A DNA stretch of 64,000 nt from Callorhinus ursinus (GCF_003265705.1 NW_020313044.1:7478016-7542015); one strand, 5' to 3'; positions 34,590 through 47,530 are shown, numbered from the stretch's first letter. Numbers and translations are program-made. Notes: generated by a model not told the origin, from the sequence alone.

Positions 34590-34862
34590 CTTTTTGCCTG
34601 GTCAGGCAGAATATTGCATCTTTGGGCCATAAAATGGCCAACACCTGGTATGAATCTGCTAAAATTGAAGTTAACACAGATCAAAGATCCAAGAGACAGA
34701 AGAGAAGCTCCAATGGTTGTGAGTTGAGTCCCTTGACCTTGCCAGGCCTGACACTGGAGCACCCTGGACTCTTGTTGCAGGAACCAATAAATGTTTTTTG
34801 CTCAAGCCAGGTTGCGTTGATTTGTGTCACTTCAAACCAGAGAGAGTCCTAGCTAACACAGG
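34590..34862 (+). repeat. Possible MaLR/MLT1-type LTR 3' part
   Basis: The end of this block (ccaataaatgttttttgctc, aagccaggttgcgttgattt, gagtcctagctaacaca) resembles the end of old mammalian MaLR-type LTRs, where aataaa lies near the 3' edge. The family is uncertain. Confidence 0.45.
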
Positions 34863-35719
34863 AATGCAATTCTTATATTTTAAAGTTGGATATGACATCT
34901 AGTAAAGGAGGTTTAATTTTCTTTACGTGGAAACTTATGCAGAAATATATCCCGATTTTCAGATCATTGTCACAGCTCTTCTGAGGAAGAGAATAAAGGC
35001 GGGATTGAGACAGGTGATATTAATGAGCTATTAACATCTAAGAACTAGAGATTTTGAAGAACCCAGTACTTCTATAGTTCAAGAAGGCCTCTAGGAAATA
35101 CATTAGACCCAGAAGGAAAATAACTTGGAAAAATTTTATTGCTAATAAAATCCTGCTTAATTTCCATAGGCGCAACTGAAAAAAAAAAAACTTTGCTGGC
35201 AGGAATAAAACCTGCATGAAGGAAAAAAATAGATAATATTTATGTGTTTTTTAATGATACCATTAAGTCCCTCCCCCAGTACTTATAGGATGGCAGTAAT
35301 TTATTGAAATCTAAAACTGTGAACTATATTTAATTAAAGGTCATGCAAACATTAAAATGTTTTTTCCAAAAATCTTTCTGAGAGAAATAGGATGATCAGA
35401 TCTTCTCAATCTTTCAAGTATACTTGCATCATAAGCTTATTAATAACTCTGGTGACTCAAGTTTTGCCTTAAGCACATGTGGGAAATACAGAGCAAGGTG
35501 ACAAAAGTTAAGAAATATTATTTTTGGCATCCATTGTTGCTTTGTGGGCTGTAAAAAGGAGTCATTACAACAAGAGCACAAACAACAGCACACTTTTTCA
35601 CTTTTCACATTGGATACAATGGAAAACTGATGGATCTGTAAGGAGCCTGTCACAAGCTGCCCTTGACAACTCTCCATTTCCTGCTATACGACCAGCCCAG
35701 ACTCTCCAACACTAAATGC
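34863..35719. other. Unassigned sequence
   Basis: No recognised repeat or gene. The frames at 35,429-35,715 on both strands have no motif. Confidence 0.5.
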
Positions 35720-36130
35720 TAGCCATGTTGAATTTGCACGCAGTTCCTCAAACGTACCTTACTGCCTCTTACTTCCAGAGCACCCCAGGTCCCCCGGGAA
35801 AGCCTCCACCCATCCCCAACAAACACATTGCTTCTTCACCTGGCTAACCTCTCTCTACATCTATTTTTTCCTCAGGGAAGACTTTATTGATGCTTCTGAA
35901 CCAGGTTAGTCCCGCATGAGTTCCAGAAGAATCCTGTATTCTGACCTCACGTGCTCCACTGCTACTCACCACAGCATCTTATAAATGCTCATCTACTTTT
36001 GATCTGTCATGCCAGACTGTACATTCCCTGGAGGTGAGCATGTCTGTCTCTCTCGACATTTTATCCTCTGTTTCTAGAACACAGTGATGCTCAGTTGATG
36101 TACATTAGATGTTCAATTAATATATGGATG
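35720..36130 (+). mobile_element. L2 3' part, sense
   Basis: ggaaagcctccacccatccc, a ctctacatctattt stretch, tgtacattccctggaggtga and cagttgatgtacattagatg follow the order of the L2 ORF2 end and 3' UTR. Old and diverged. Confidence 0.6.
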
Positions 36131-36149
36131 CTTAACACACTTCCAAGGC

Positions 36150-36365
36150 CCTACAGCGCAGTAGAATAATACTTGGCTTCTCACCAAACATGATCTAAGA
36201 CCCGATTCAGTTACTTTCCAGAGCAGAGAATTTGACAAAGTTATTCAAACTTTCTGAACTTCTTCATCTTTAAATGAGGCATATATTCTCACGTCACAGT
36301 ACTATGATAAAGATTAAATGAAACACCACAACAAAAACTTCTAGCATTAGCAAACCTTCCACAAA
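36150..36365 (+). mobile_element. MIR SINE, sense (diverged)
   Basis: agacccgattcagttacttt, tttgacaaagttattcaaac, tcatctttaaatgaggcata and gataaagattaaatgaaaca match the MIR order. Confidence 0.65.
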
Positions 36366-36690
36366 TGTTCATCCTAATTCCTTTCTGTGAACCTCTTTAT
36401 TCCCCTATGGTCTACTGTGTTTCTCCTTGTTTTCTGCCTCCTGCCTCCTCCATGATGGCTTCCCAGACCACTCTTCTCCTGGCACCTTTCTCTGAATATC
36501 TGTGGCAACCTGTGTGGATCCCACATTTTGGCCTTACACTCCTGGAGGGCAGTAGTACTCCTAAGACTTTCAATGAGCTACTGTCGATCTGTCAGAAAGT
36601 TTTCACTGTTCAGGGGCAAAATGAGTAAAAATGAGGTTTTTCAGAAAATGAGTTTTTCATTTAAAAGAAATCAGTTGCTATTTTTTCCTG
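36366..36690. other. Unassigned sequence, possibly L2-like
   Basis: An 87-codon frame (36,365-36,628) is present. The stretch cttacactcctggagggcag recalls L2 3' sequence, but the match is weak. Confidence 0.35.
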
Positions 36691-36699
36691 CTTTCTTTT

Positions 36700-38895
36700 A
36701 ACTGTAGTTGACATACAATGTTATATTAGTTTCAGGCTTACAACTTCGTGATTCAAGAATCCTATACATCACACAAAGCTCACCATGATCAATACAGTTA
36801 CCATCAATTTGCAAAATTATTGTAATATTTTTGACTATTTTTCCTAGCTATATTTTTCATATCCAAGACTTACTTATTTTATAACTAGAAGTTTGTACTT
36901 TTTAATCTCCTTGACCTATTTCACCCATCCACCACCCTTCTCATCTGGCAATCACCAGTTCTCTATTTAAGAGTATATTTCTTGTTTGTTCATTTGTTTG
37001 GTTTTTTAGATTCTATATATAAGTGAAATCATATGATACATGTCTTTCTCTGTCTGAGTTATTTCACTCAGCATAATACACTCTAGGTCCACCCATGCTA
37101 TCGCAAATGGCAAGATCTCATTCTTTTTTTTAATAGCGTAATACTATTCCCTTTGTGTGTGTGTGTGTGTGTGTGTGCACGCACGTGCACGCCACATTTT
37201 CTTTATTCATCTATTGATGGACACACTTGGGTTGCTTTTATATCTTGACTATTATAAATAATGCTGTAATAAATATGGGGGTGCCTATATCTTTTCAAAT
37301 TAGTGTTTTTGTTTTCTTTGGGTATAAAACAGTGCAATTGCTAGACTGTATGGCATTTCTAATTATAATTTTTGGAGGAACATCCATACTGTTTCCCAGA
37401 GTGGCTGAACCAATTAACCTTTACATCAACAGCACACAGTGTACTCTTTTCTCTATATCCTTGCCAGAACTTATTCCTTGTCTTTTTGATTCTAGCCATT
37501 CTGACAGGTGTAAAGTGACATTTCATTGTGCTTTTGATTTGCATGTCCTTGATAACTAGTGATATTGAGCTGCATTCCATGTGTTTCTTAGCCATCTGTA
37601 TACCTTCTTTGGAAAAATGGCTATTCAAGTGCTTGGCCCATGTTTTCACTAGATTATTTGGGTCTTGGTGTTGACTTGTATGAGTTCTTTATATATCTTG
37701 GATTTTTAACCCTTACAAGATATATCTTTTGCAAATGTCTTTTACCATTCAGTAGGTTTGTTTTTGTTTGTTGATCATTTCCTTTTCTGTGCAAAAGACT
37801 TAGTTTGATATAGTCCCAGTAGTTTATTATTGCTTTTGTTTCCTTGCATGAGGAAGACAGATTAAGAAAAATGTTGCTAAAGACAGTGTCCAAGAGATTA
37901 CTGTGTATGTTTCCTTCTAGGAGTTTGATGGTTTCAGGTCTCACACTTTTTAGTCCATTTTGAGTTTATTTTTGTGTATGATGAAAGATAGTGGTCCAGT
38001 TTCAATTTTTTGCATGTAGCTGTCCAGTTTTCCCAAAACCATTTATTGAAGAGACTTTCTTTTCCCCATTGTATATTCTTACCTCTTTTGTCATAGATTA
38101 ATTGACCATATAAGCATGGGTTTATTTCTGGGCTCTCTATTCTGCTCCATTGATTTAGTTTTGTGCCAGTACCACACTGATTTGATTACTATAGCTTTCT
38201 AGCTTTGTTCTTATAGTCTATAGTTCTTACACTCTAGCTTTGTTCTTCTTTCTCAAGACTGCTTTAGCTATTTGGGGTCTTTGTGGTTCCATATAAATTT
38301 TGGGATTATTTGGTTCTAATCCTGTGAAAAATGCTATTGGCATTTTGATAAGAATTATATTGAATCTGTAGATTACTATGTGTTGTATGAACATTTTAAC
38401 AATATTCTTCCAATCCCTGAACACACTGTATCTTTCCGTTTATTTGTGTCATCTTCAATTTCTTTTATCTGTGTTATAGTTTTCAGAGTATACTTTCACC
38501 TACTTAAATTTCTTTCTAGGCATTCTTTTTGATATAATTATAAATGAAAATTTTTAAAAAATACTCTTTTACTTCATTATTAGTGACCAGAAATACAACA
38601 GATCTCTGTATATTAATTTTGTATCCTGCAACTTTTGGTGGAGTCTTTAAGGTTTTCTCTATATAGTATCATGTCATTTGAAAATAGTAACATTTTAATT
38701 CTTCCTCACCAATTGGGATATCTTTCATTTCTTGTAGATTGCTATAGCTAGGACTTTCAGTACTATGTTGAATAGTGGCAAGAGTTGACATCCTTTCTTG
38801 TTCATGATCTAAGAGAAAAAGCTTTCAGATTTTTTACCATTTAAATGATGTTAGCTGTGGGTTTTTCATATGTGGCCTTTATTTTATTGAGGTTA
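36700..38895 (-). mobile_element. LINE-1, antisense, 5'-truncated (2.2 kb), old
   Basis: On the minus strand: reverse-transcriptase segment from about 38,890, ORF2 C-terminal part, then a 3' UTR ending near 36,700 (reversed as gttgacatacaatgttatat). Open pieces include 37,359-37,649 and 37,654-37,944, separated by frameshifts and stops. The truncation point lies near the MKNPQL-type segment, much like the element at 21,961. A (GT)n run at about 37,155-37,178 lies inside. Confidence 0.9.
37155..37180. repeat. (GT)n microsatellite inside antisense L1
   Basis: About 12 GT units, at the spot where L1 ORF2 carries tatatacaca in the sense direction. Confidence 0.85.
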
Positions 38896-39269
38896 AACTG
38901 CAGCATTTTTTTCTGTGCCACAGGGTGGATGAATCTGTGTGTAGGTCCCTCAGTCCTTCATTTATTCATGAAAGAAATGAATTGTTCTTAAATGAAATGA
39001 GTAGTTTATTCTTTTTCAAGGGTTTAGATACTTCCTATATTGTAGTGTTAAATCTCCTCTTCTTCATTCAGATGATAATAGATTACATAGGTAAATATAT
39101 TTTATTTATATGTATTTTATATTTATATAAAATTATATATGTAATATTTTTGTTTTCTGAAACTTAAAATCTGAGAAATGCTACCACAGATTGATTCCTC
39201 AGCATAAGGTATAGAACTGGAGGAATTATGGTTATTTAGTTGCAAAAAACAAAAACTCAAGTTTCAAAA
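38896..39269. other. Unassigned A/T-rich sequence
   Basis: No recognised repeat or gene. An 80-codon frame at 38,925-39,167 is hydrophobic and low complexity. Confidence 0.45.
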
Positions 39270-40140
39270 TAATTCATTGGTATCGTAGCTAGTCTCCAAA
39301 GGCACCCTACAGAACCACATCATCTCCTATTCGTGTTCCTGTGTAGTTCCTTTTCCTTCAGTCTGGGCTCATTCTGTGACTGTTTTGTAACTAACTGAAT
39401 TCAACAGGACGAATGCTAATTGATTTTTGGAGCAAGGCTAAATGAAGCTTTGTAGCTTCCACCTTAGACTAGTGGTATATCTGCTGTGAGGGAAGCCATC
39501 CACCTTGTATGTAGTCTGACTGTCCCATGAACTGACATGCTGTGAGAAAGCCCAGCTAGCCATATGAGAGATCACCTGCAGAGAAAAAAAAAAAAAAACC
39601 CAGCCAACTCCAGCTATTCTAACCAGTCCTGTCAATGTACCAGGCACGTGAGTGAAGAAGCCATGTTATATATTCTAGGAAATGTGATATGGAAAATAAA
39701 TGAAAAATCCAGATGACAGCCAGACTGACATATGAAACTCCATAAACCATCCAGTCATCTTTAGTCATTGGGACGATACAAGCTGAGGGCCCAGTCATGG
39801 TGGAGCAGAGGCCAACCATCTCCTCTTTGCCCTCGCCTAACTCATGATTTCCAGAACTAAGGGTTTAATAAAATCACTGTCCTGGGTGGCTCAGTCGTTA
39901 GGCATCTGCCTTCGGCTCAGGTCATGGTCCCAGGGTCCTGGGATCAAGCCCCACATCAGGCTCCCTGCTCTGAAGGAAGCCTGCTTCTCCCTCCCCCACT
40001 CCCCCTGCTTGTGTTCCCTCTCTCGCTGTGTCTCTCTCTGTCAAATAAATAAATAAAATCTTTAAAATCACTGTCCTGTTATGCCACTAAACTGTGGGGT
40101 GGTTTGCTATGTATCAGTAGTTACCAGAACAATTTGAATA
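39270..40140 (+). repeat. Possible old LTR-type repeat, split by a SINE
   Basis: The right end, after the SINE, reads gccactaaactgtggggtgg and tttgctatgtatcagtagtt, a pattern found at the end of old mammalian LTR-type repeats. The left part (cgtgagtgaagaagccatgt and following) fits the same. The family was not identified. Confidence 0.45.
39885..40063 (+). mobile_element. SINEC (CAN-SINE), sense
   Basis: Starts at ggtggctcagtcgttaggca, lacking the first few head bases or sharing them with the target site, and ends aaataaataaaatctt. A perfect 15-bp duplication, aaaatcactgtcctg, lies at 39,870-39,884 and 40,064-40,078. Confidence 0.96.
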
Positions 40141-41249
40141 ACATGTTCAGCTCAAATAATTAAGAGAAAAGCTTAGGAACTAGGTCCTGAAGACATAAGT
40201 AACTAGGAGCTCTAGAAACTTTACTAAAAGAAACCAGTGAAAATCTCTTCTGGACCCACCATCACATACTCTATTTTCAATCTTTGACTTATTCTACTCA
40301 AGATTAAAATTCCAGGGAGAGATGATATCATTGGCTTGTGAATTGTTTCCATTCTTATATCTAGGGTGGATTCATCCCAGCTAAATCACTTGGACTAAGA
40401 GTTAGGGAAGGATTCTTAGCCAAAGCAAAATCAAGATGTTCTACCAGATGAAGGAAAAATGCACTGGGGGTAAGAAAACGACAACCAAAAATAGTTATAG
40501 ACATAAAGAAGATTCTTAATTATTGCTTTTTTTCACTTGATTCTTTTGGCATAAGTGTCTGAAAATGCAAAGTGGCAGCCTTCAAAGAGACTAATATGTG
40601 AGCTAATTCTTAAATGTGAGCTCTAGAAAAAAGAAGTATCATTTTATTGTTTGAAAGCATTTTAACTTAATTTGTGTCTAACATTTAAGCAAAGAGAATT
40701 ATCCTCATGCAGTCTTTGGAGGAATCCACCCGTTTTCATTTTCTGACCATTGAAAGTGCAATCTCATCACCACCACAGGATGCTTTGTGAGTTTACAGCA
40801 GATGAGGACCTTCACAGCAGAGAAGCACATGAAGCAGTTCATCATCATTTGTTTTTGTAATTGCCTAGAGCCAAGTACCTTTAATTATGTTCAATGGACC
40901 CTCCATATCCATGCTGGGGAGGCCACCATGAGCACAGTGAGCTGGGCCATGAACCAGGAAAACAGCTGCCTTTTGTGTGGAGAAGAGAGCCATGAGTTAT
41001 CTCAGGAAATTCCCTCTGATTAGATATAATCAGCCTATATGGTATCAATGTAGATGGGTTCCCTAGTTTAAAAGATTCTGCTCTGTGTGAAATTTAAGGG
41101 ACAAAGGAGATACACCACACACAAATCTACTCTTTTGTTTTTCCAGAATTATACCTTCCAAATTAATTATAACGTTACCCACACATCATCCCATTTTTGC
41201 ATATTTTGCAAGGAAATATTTAAATGACTTGTTAACATTGGATTTAACT
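40141..41249. other. Unassigned, probably unique sequence
   Basis: No recognised repeat. A 78-codon frame at 40,787-41,023 has a few Cys residues but no domain I can name and no visible splice context. Confidence 0.45.
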
Positions 41250-42070
41250 GCAACAAATATTATAAGTTCTTTGCTTAGTGCCAGGTATGGTGCTAGGCAC
41301 CGGAGTACAAAGGAGAACAAATCAGATAAGGCAGTTGACTTCATGGAAGTAACATTATATTAGAGGAAACAGGCAATAAACAAATAATTTTAGATAATAA
41401 TAAATGCTAGGAGGGAAATACAAACACCTTGTGGAAGAGATTATGAGGTAGGAAGTGTCCATAGAAATTAGGGACCTCCTATCTGAGATGGTTACAGTTC
41501 AACTGAGATCTAAAGAAAGAGAAGGAATGATTCAGAGGAAAAAAACTACAGGCACATGACATCATGAGCAGCCCTGGGCAGAGGGAAAAGCTCAGCCCAC
41601 AAACTAACAGAAACTGGTATGTCTGGAGGTAGGCAGGGACTAACTGCTATGCATCTGTGGCCTTTCAGGAGTGTGGGTTTTATTCTGTTAGCAATGAGAA
41701 TCCATTAGAGTGTCTCAAGTGGGGAAATGTTATGGACTGATTAATACATTTGAAACATTGCTAGCTGCTATGTGGAAGGTCAGTTGGAGGACTCAAACTG
41801 GAAAATCAGTGAGAAGACGACTTGAGAAACCCAAATGAGATGCAGTGTTGACTTGGATGAGGATGACGATAGTGGAAAAAAAAGTAAACAAATGATATAT
41901 TCTGGAGACAGAACAAAGGGTTTTCCTAATTGATTAGAAGTTGGAGGAAGGGATGAAGAATAGGAAAGTGAACATCTGGGCAAGGCAAGAGGAGACAAAG
42001 ATGAGTCACTATGAATAATCAGGTGGTTAGTGATGCTCTTTATTGAGATGGGGAAGATGCAGAAGTGAAC
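41250..42070 (-). mobile_element. L2 (CR1-clade LINE), antisense, about 0.8 kb
   Basis: Reversed L2: the 3' end at the left (gtgccaggtatggtgctagg), then the reversed ORF2 C-terminal part (gtgggttttattctgttagc, gagtgtctcaagtggggaaa, agctgctatgtggaaggtca) and tttattgagatggggaaga near the right end. This order is that of the reverse strand of L2 ORF2. No open frame of note remains. Confidence 0.75.
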
Positions 42071-42261
42071 AGTATCCAGGGGTTAAAATATCAAAAGTTC
42101 TGTGTGGGGCTGAATACAAGAGGACTAGGAAACAGCCAGGTAGAGGTGCCATGAAGGCAGATGAATACAGCAACCTTGAATTTGGACTTAAGGGAACACA
42201 AATCTATGGGAAGACCTCAAAGATGGCATGAGAATGTTTTGAGAATAACAAGCTATAGTAC

Positions 42262-42605
42262 CTGCAGTTGTCTAAACGTTTGCATTCCCACAAAATTCAC
42301 ATGTTGAAATCCTAACTCCCAAAGGTGATGGTATTAGGAGGTGGGGCCTTTGAGAAGTGCTTAGGTCAGGAGGATGGAATCCTCATCAGTAGAATTAGTG
42401 CCTCATAAAAGAGACTCCAGAGAGATCACTAGCCCTTTTTGGCATGTGAAGACACAATGTCTGCACCGAGAGAAGAGCCCTCACCTCAACATGCCGGCAT
42501 CCTGATCTCAGACTTTAGTCTCCAGACCATGAAAAATAAATTTTTGTTGTTAATAAGTGACCCAGTAGGTGGTGTTTCATTTTAGCAGCCCCAATCAACT
42601 CCAGA
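42262..42605 (+). mobile_element. MST-type MaLR LTR, solo
   Basis: The order is diagnostic for MST/MLT1 LTRs: cacaaaattcacatgttgaa, ggaggtggggcctttgagaa, tcataaaagagactccagag, acatgccggcatcctgatct, ccagaccatgaaaaataaat and agcagccccaatcaact. This is a long terminal repeat without internal sequence nearby, so a solo LTR. The aaataaa motif near its end is the LTR poly(A) signal. Confidence 0.85.
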
Positions 42606-42624
42606 GCATTTCTAGAACAATTTT

Positions 42625-43105
42625 TCTTCAACATTATTTAATTGCATCAGAATGACTTAGAGAGCCTGATAAAAATTCACGTTTTTATGATTTGCCTTCC
42701 TCTCTGTTTTCATCTTATTTTATTTTTCCTTCCCTTACCCTATGTCCATCTGTCTTGTTCCTTAAATTCCACAAATTATAAGAGACTCTTAACTATAGGA
42801 AACAAAGTGATGGTTGCTGGAGGGGAGGTGGTTCAGGATGGGGTTACTGGGTGAGGAGCATTAAGAATGGCACTTGAAGTAATGAGCACTGGGTGTTGTA
42901 TGCAACTGATGAATCACTAAATTCTACCTCTGAAATTAATAATATACTCTATGTCAATTTAATTGAATTTACGTTAAAAAAGATTCACATGCCTGAGTTC
43001 TACACATTGGATCAGAATCCCCATGATGGCACACATGAATAAGCATTTTCAAAAGCTCCTTGGGTGATTCTAATGCCTCCCAAACTTTGAAAACCTCTGC
43101 TCTGA
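42625..43105 (-). repeat. Possible hAT-type MER repeat split by an L1 3' end
   Basis: Left piece (gcatcagaatgacttagaga) and right piece (ggatcagaatccccatgatg, ccaaactttgaaaacctctg) together resemble a non-autonomous hAT family with a tctcaaac-type end. The family is uncertain. An L1 3' fragment interrupts it. Confidence 0.4.
42770..42982 (+). mobile_element. LINE-1 3'-UTR fragment, sense, older subfamily
   Basis: ttataagagactcttaacta, gtgatggttgctggagggga, atgagcactgggtgttgtat and the end tttaattgaatttacgttaa match the 3' UTR class of the element at 21,961-24,228 rather than elements 1-3. Confidence 0.85.
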
Positions 43106-43439
43106 GATCCATTTTCAGGAAATTTTATTTCTTGACCTGTCTTTCCTTCAAGCTGAAGATAGTTTCTTGAAATTCCTTTTGAGTAATACAACTGAGTATA
43201 CAGTTCTTCTATTTGCTGGTTCTACTCTTTAGGGAAATAGAAGAAATCAAGTGGACACTGGGAGTTATGTGGTCCTCTGGCTTTATTCCACTGCCACTTT
43301 CCACTGTGAACAGAAGTCGCTGGAGGAGAAGACAGGGGGATGAGTAGTTAGTGTTAGTCTTTATTAAAATCTACCCCCACTCAGGCTAGCCAATGGTTAA
43401 AGTAGTTAGAAAAATTGCAATTCATTTTTAGTGTTTCAG

Positions 43440-43670
43440 CTTTGAATCACAGACTTTTAGAGCTAGACAGGATCTTGGAAACAGCCTAATAGTTAAGCAG
43501 CGGGATGTGGCATTTGCTGCTATGGTTCACCTCCTGCCTTTTGCATTTACTCACTGTGTGTCCTTGGGCAAGTCACTTCACATTTCTCTACCTCATCCTC
43601 TGTAAGTAAGGGAGATAATAATGCCTAACTTGTAAGATTTTAAAATAACAGAACAAAAACTGATACAAAA
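43440..43670 (+). mobile_element. MIR SINE, sense
   Basis: tttgctgctatggttcacct, tgcatttactcactgtgtgt, ccttgggcaagtcacttcac, and ggagataataatgcctaact give a clear MIR core. Confidence 0.85.
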
Positions 43671-43949
43671 CTACTCATAATCATAATGGCATATAATTTT
43701 GAAGCCAGAAGAGATTATAAAAACTATCCAATACACTCACACCGCAGGTAAGAAAAGTGGGAGACCCAGCTGATTTGGTGCCCAATGAGAACGAAAGCCC
43801 AGATTTTAAAGGGCTCTGTCACTATAGATAATTACATAAGTAATTTGATTTCACTCAGTGTTCATTTCTTTGTCTAAATCATAGATCATTTAGGAGGAGG
43901 ACAATTTGCTGTTATTTACAAGTTCTAAAAACTAAAATGCCCTTCTTTT

Positions 43950-44296
43950 TAAAGTTTTTATTTAAATTCCAGTTAGTTAACAGACTGTAATATTAGTTTC
44001 AGGTGTACTAATTTAATGATTTAACACTTACATGTGTCACTGGTGCCCATTACGACAAGTGCACCCATGAATCCCCTTCACCAGTTTAACCCATCCTCCC
44101 ACCCACCTCGCCTTTGGTAACCATCAGTTTTCTGTGGTAAAGAGTCTTTCTCTTGCTTTGTCTCTTTATTTTTTTCCCCATTTGCTTGTTTGTTTTGCTT
44201 CTTAAATTCCACATGAGTGAAATCCTATGGTATTTGTCTTTTTCTAAGTTATTTTGTTTAGCATAATACTCTCTAGCTCCATCCATGTTGTTGCCT
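43950..44296 (-). mobile_element. LINE-1 3' end, antisense, older subfamily
   Basis: Starts ttttatttaaattccagtta and gtaatattagtttcaggtgt (reversed L1 3' end), then the reversed 3' UTR and the last few dozen codons of ORF2 (minus frame 44,086-44,304). About 350 bp, 5'-truncated. Confidence 0.88.
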
Positions 44297-45414
44297 TGCC
44301 ACACTATTAAAAAGCAGAAATGCTTTTGGTGGATTGTCTGGCCATTGCATTGAGGTTGTGCATGTGAAATATCTGCCTGCGGTGTGGTCAGGCCAAGCCC
44401 TCACTCAAGTTGGTTGTCTGGAAGCATTTCAGGACAAGCAGGGAAAACAGCTAAGTTATTTCCAATGTGTTGGGACCATCAGCCAAATAGCTATGATGCC
44501 CATTCATATTGTGAAATCTCAGGAAAACCCCAGAACAGCAACTCTCCTGAAACTGTGTAAGTAACACTCAGGCTCATTTAGTAAAAAGGGAAGCAGATGA
44601 CAACTTTGCTCTTTTATTTCTACCTTGAATGTTTAGGGCTAATCTTGTGCTCTGATCATCTTAAAACCTTTTTTCTTTTCTTTGCCATTTTGATCAGGCT
44701 TGCTTATGAATCTAGAGAAGTCTCATTTTAGGGACAGAGTCTATAAGAATGGAAATTGGTTTCTAAGACTCTGAACACTGGCCATGTAGTAAATGTCACT
44801 GGTGTTGCTTTTCTCTTCTGATGTACTGCTCATGCCTTATATCTGACAGCTAATGAGCTCCACTAATCAAACCAAGGAGCAAATGCTATTTCCCACCCTC
44901 TCCTCCTACCTGAGAAGGTAAGGGGTTCTAACCCTCACCCTGGCAGACTGACAGCCCTGAATAGGAGCAGAATAACAAGGAAACCTGGAAGGTTAATTAA
45001 GGTAGTACCCAAAAGTTCTTTTTAAATGAATTTAATTAACCTGTGATCTCTTAAAATTAGAATATGTTGCAACTAGAATGAAGGCAAATTTTATTCTACT
45101 TTTTTTTTTTTTTAACTTCATCTTAGAAGCCAGAAACTGAACAAGTTTCTGGGTAAATAGTAGTGGGGAGAGTGTTAATTACCACCTGGACTTTTTCAAA
45201 TCTATCTTTATTCCCTGTGTATCTCAGAATGGATGGTTTCCAATCTTGGAGGAAGAATCCATAGCATTAACATCTGGTGCTGTTGTCAATCATCCAAGTT
45301 TCTGGTAGCATACTCCCTCACCAAATGAATGTACTCTTCACCCCTCATCATTATTAAGGAGAAGCGATAGAGTGACAAAAAACCGTAAGAGTGTGGATAA
45401 GAGAGTGATTCAGG
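44297..45414. other. Unassigned, probably unique sequence
   Basis: No repeat recognised. A 76-codon plus frame at 44,334-44,564 ends next to gtgtaagtaac, which could be read as a splice donor, but nothing else supports an exon. Confidence 0.45.
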
Positions 45415-45648
45415 CTGCCAGAGTCCAAAATCAGCCTCTACAACTTCCTAACAGTTTGGCCTACTGAACACTCTCTCTCTTTCTCTCTTTCTCTCTCTCT
45501 CTGCACCTGTTTATTAAACAGGGTTACCAATAGCATTTACTGTAGGGGATTGTAAGAAGAATTAAAAAACCTAATGTTATAATGCATGTAAATTGTTGAG
45601 TATCAGGCCTGGAACATAGTATGCTCTCAATAAATGCTGATTACTAGG
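45415..45648 (+). mobile_element. MIR SINE, sense, with (CT)n expansion
   Basis: MIR order: gattcaggctgccagagtcc, tctacaacttcctaacagt, then a (CT)n run at about 45,472-45,502 where the usual CTCTGTGCCTCAG lies, and the tail ctggaacatagtatgctctc, aataaatgctgattact. Confidence 0.85.
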
Positions 45649-46889
45649 TAGGGTTGTTTTTTTGGCTTTTGTTTTGCTTTGCTGTGTTTTGTTTTAACAC
45701 CTCCACATAGAGTTTCAGGGATGGGATTCAGAAGATCCCTTTCCTCGCTCCCTGACAATTTGTGCCTACATTTATGTCCCATGCGCATTCTTTCCTGGGG
45801 AGAAATTTCAGCTTTCAAGAGCTTCTTAAAAGAGGTCTGTGATCCCATATGGTAAAGAGTGACTTTTACAAGGTATCAGTTTTAAAAGATCTCATCTAAT
45901 CTCTTGGAGCATTGAGGCCAATACAATGCAGCCACAATCAGTGAACCTATTGCTGATTCTTATGCGGTAAGGCTCCTGCCTGCTGCTCTGCCTGATTCCT
46001 TTCCATTCTTCTCCCCAGCCCAGCCTAACATAAATGACAAGAGCACAATATGCAACACTCTGAAAAGCATCATGTCACTAGGATCAAGAGTGTTAAAGGA
46101 AGGCTTCCCGCATGAAATGGGGCTTGAGTTAAAAATAGAAGGAAAGCCCAGAACTTAAATCATTGTAGATTAGAATAGGAACTGTGTGCTATAGGTAAAC
46201 TTTGGTAGTAGAGGATATAATTTTAAGGAAATCATAGATGCCTTTTATAAAAAAATTAATATTTATGCATTTATTTTAATGTATGTTGGAAAAATATAGG
46301 TATGATATTGAATATAATATAATCTTACAGATATTAATGCTCAGTATATGGCTGTGGTAGATATTTAAGTTTTTTTAAGTAAGTCAAATAATCACATATA
46401 TAACAACAATGTAGGTGAAACTCAGATGTGGTAAAATTATGACAGTTGAACGTGCATAGCTGAAGTTTTAGAAACATAGGAGTGTCAGTGTTTGGGCATT
46501 TCTGGAAGGAATAGAACTTTGTCACCAAGTCATGGAGGCTAGAACATACTTGGAATATTCTAGAGATAGAGGGAATCATTTTCCTAACACAGATGATCAT
46601 TCCATGTGGCCCCCTGAAGTCCCTTGAAGATGCCAGTGCTGAGAGAAAAGGGCCAATCAGTGTTCCCAAGCAATATCATCACACGTGTAAATTTACATAG
46701 AAGAGTCATACAGTCATTCCTTTAATTCTTCCAGTATTCAACAAAAGTATCACAGTCCCTAACTGCTAAAGGAAAGATATTATGTACAGGGTGCACGTTT
46801 TGCCCTCAAGGTGACTATCAGCTTTTGGGACAGAGACTCATGTAGTGATGATGCCAAGGTCTGACCCACTTTTGGTTGTACAAATACCT
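45649..46889. other. Unassigned, probably unique sequence
   Basis: No recognised repeat. The longest frame, 111 codons on the minus strand at 46,334-46,669, has no motif. Confidence 0.5.
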
Positions 46890-47262
46890 CAGTTTCTTTT
46901 TCAGGGCAAGGTCTTTGCATAGGCTTTCATTTCAGTCTAGGGTATTTTTCCCCCACACTTCTCCTGTCTAACTTCTCATATGTTATATCTCAGGGTACAT
47001 TTTACTTCCTCAAAGAAGTGTTTCTAATCACCACACTTAAATTGCAAAATACTTTAATCACATCTTCAGTGATCACACTGTTGGCTTATTTAATAGAACT
47101 TACACAAATTGTAATCATTTGACTTACTGGATTCTTCAGTATTTTTCTTATCCCCCACTGAATGTTGGCTTTATGAGAGCAGAGACTTGGGTCTCTCCCA
47201 AGACCTAATACAATGCTTGGACCAAGAAGTATTAAGACATTAAGATAAATTGAATGAATGAG
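46890..47262 (+). mobile_element. L2 3' part, sense
   Basis: ttgcataggctttcatttca, caaagaagtgtttctaatca, tgttggctttatgagagcag, ctaatacaatgcttggacca and aattgaatgaatgagg follow the L2 ORF2-end and 3'-UTR order. Confidence 0.75.
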
Positions 47263-47530
47263 GAAAGGAGGGAAGGAGGGAGTGAGTGAAGAGCTATCCA
47301 ATGCATATGTAAAAAACACTTAGGCAATAAGAAGAAAGCCAGGAAGTGATTGTAATAAGAATGTTCTAGGAAAGAGTTCTACTTATGTATAAGAATATTT
47401 TGGTCAGGGTGAATAAAAATAGTAGAATCTTAGTTTAATCTACACACAGATATTGAGATTATTTACTCAATGTCAAATACCATGTGAGAGTCTTTTATTA
47501 AAACCACGGTTGAAAGTTAGGGAAAACTTT

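Noticed and set aside
40787..41023. 78-codon frame with several Cys residues
   Set aside because: No known motif; length is within what chance gives in 64 kb.
42770..42982. Considered as part of the nearby MST LTR
   Set aside because: Its motifs are those of an L1 3' UTR, and the LTR ends before it at about 42,605.
44334..44564. 76-codon frame ending next to a GTAAGT-like donor
   Set aside because: No acceptor, no domain and no flanking exons; a GTAAG match alone is common by chance. A check of conservation across carnivores would decide.
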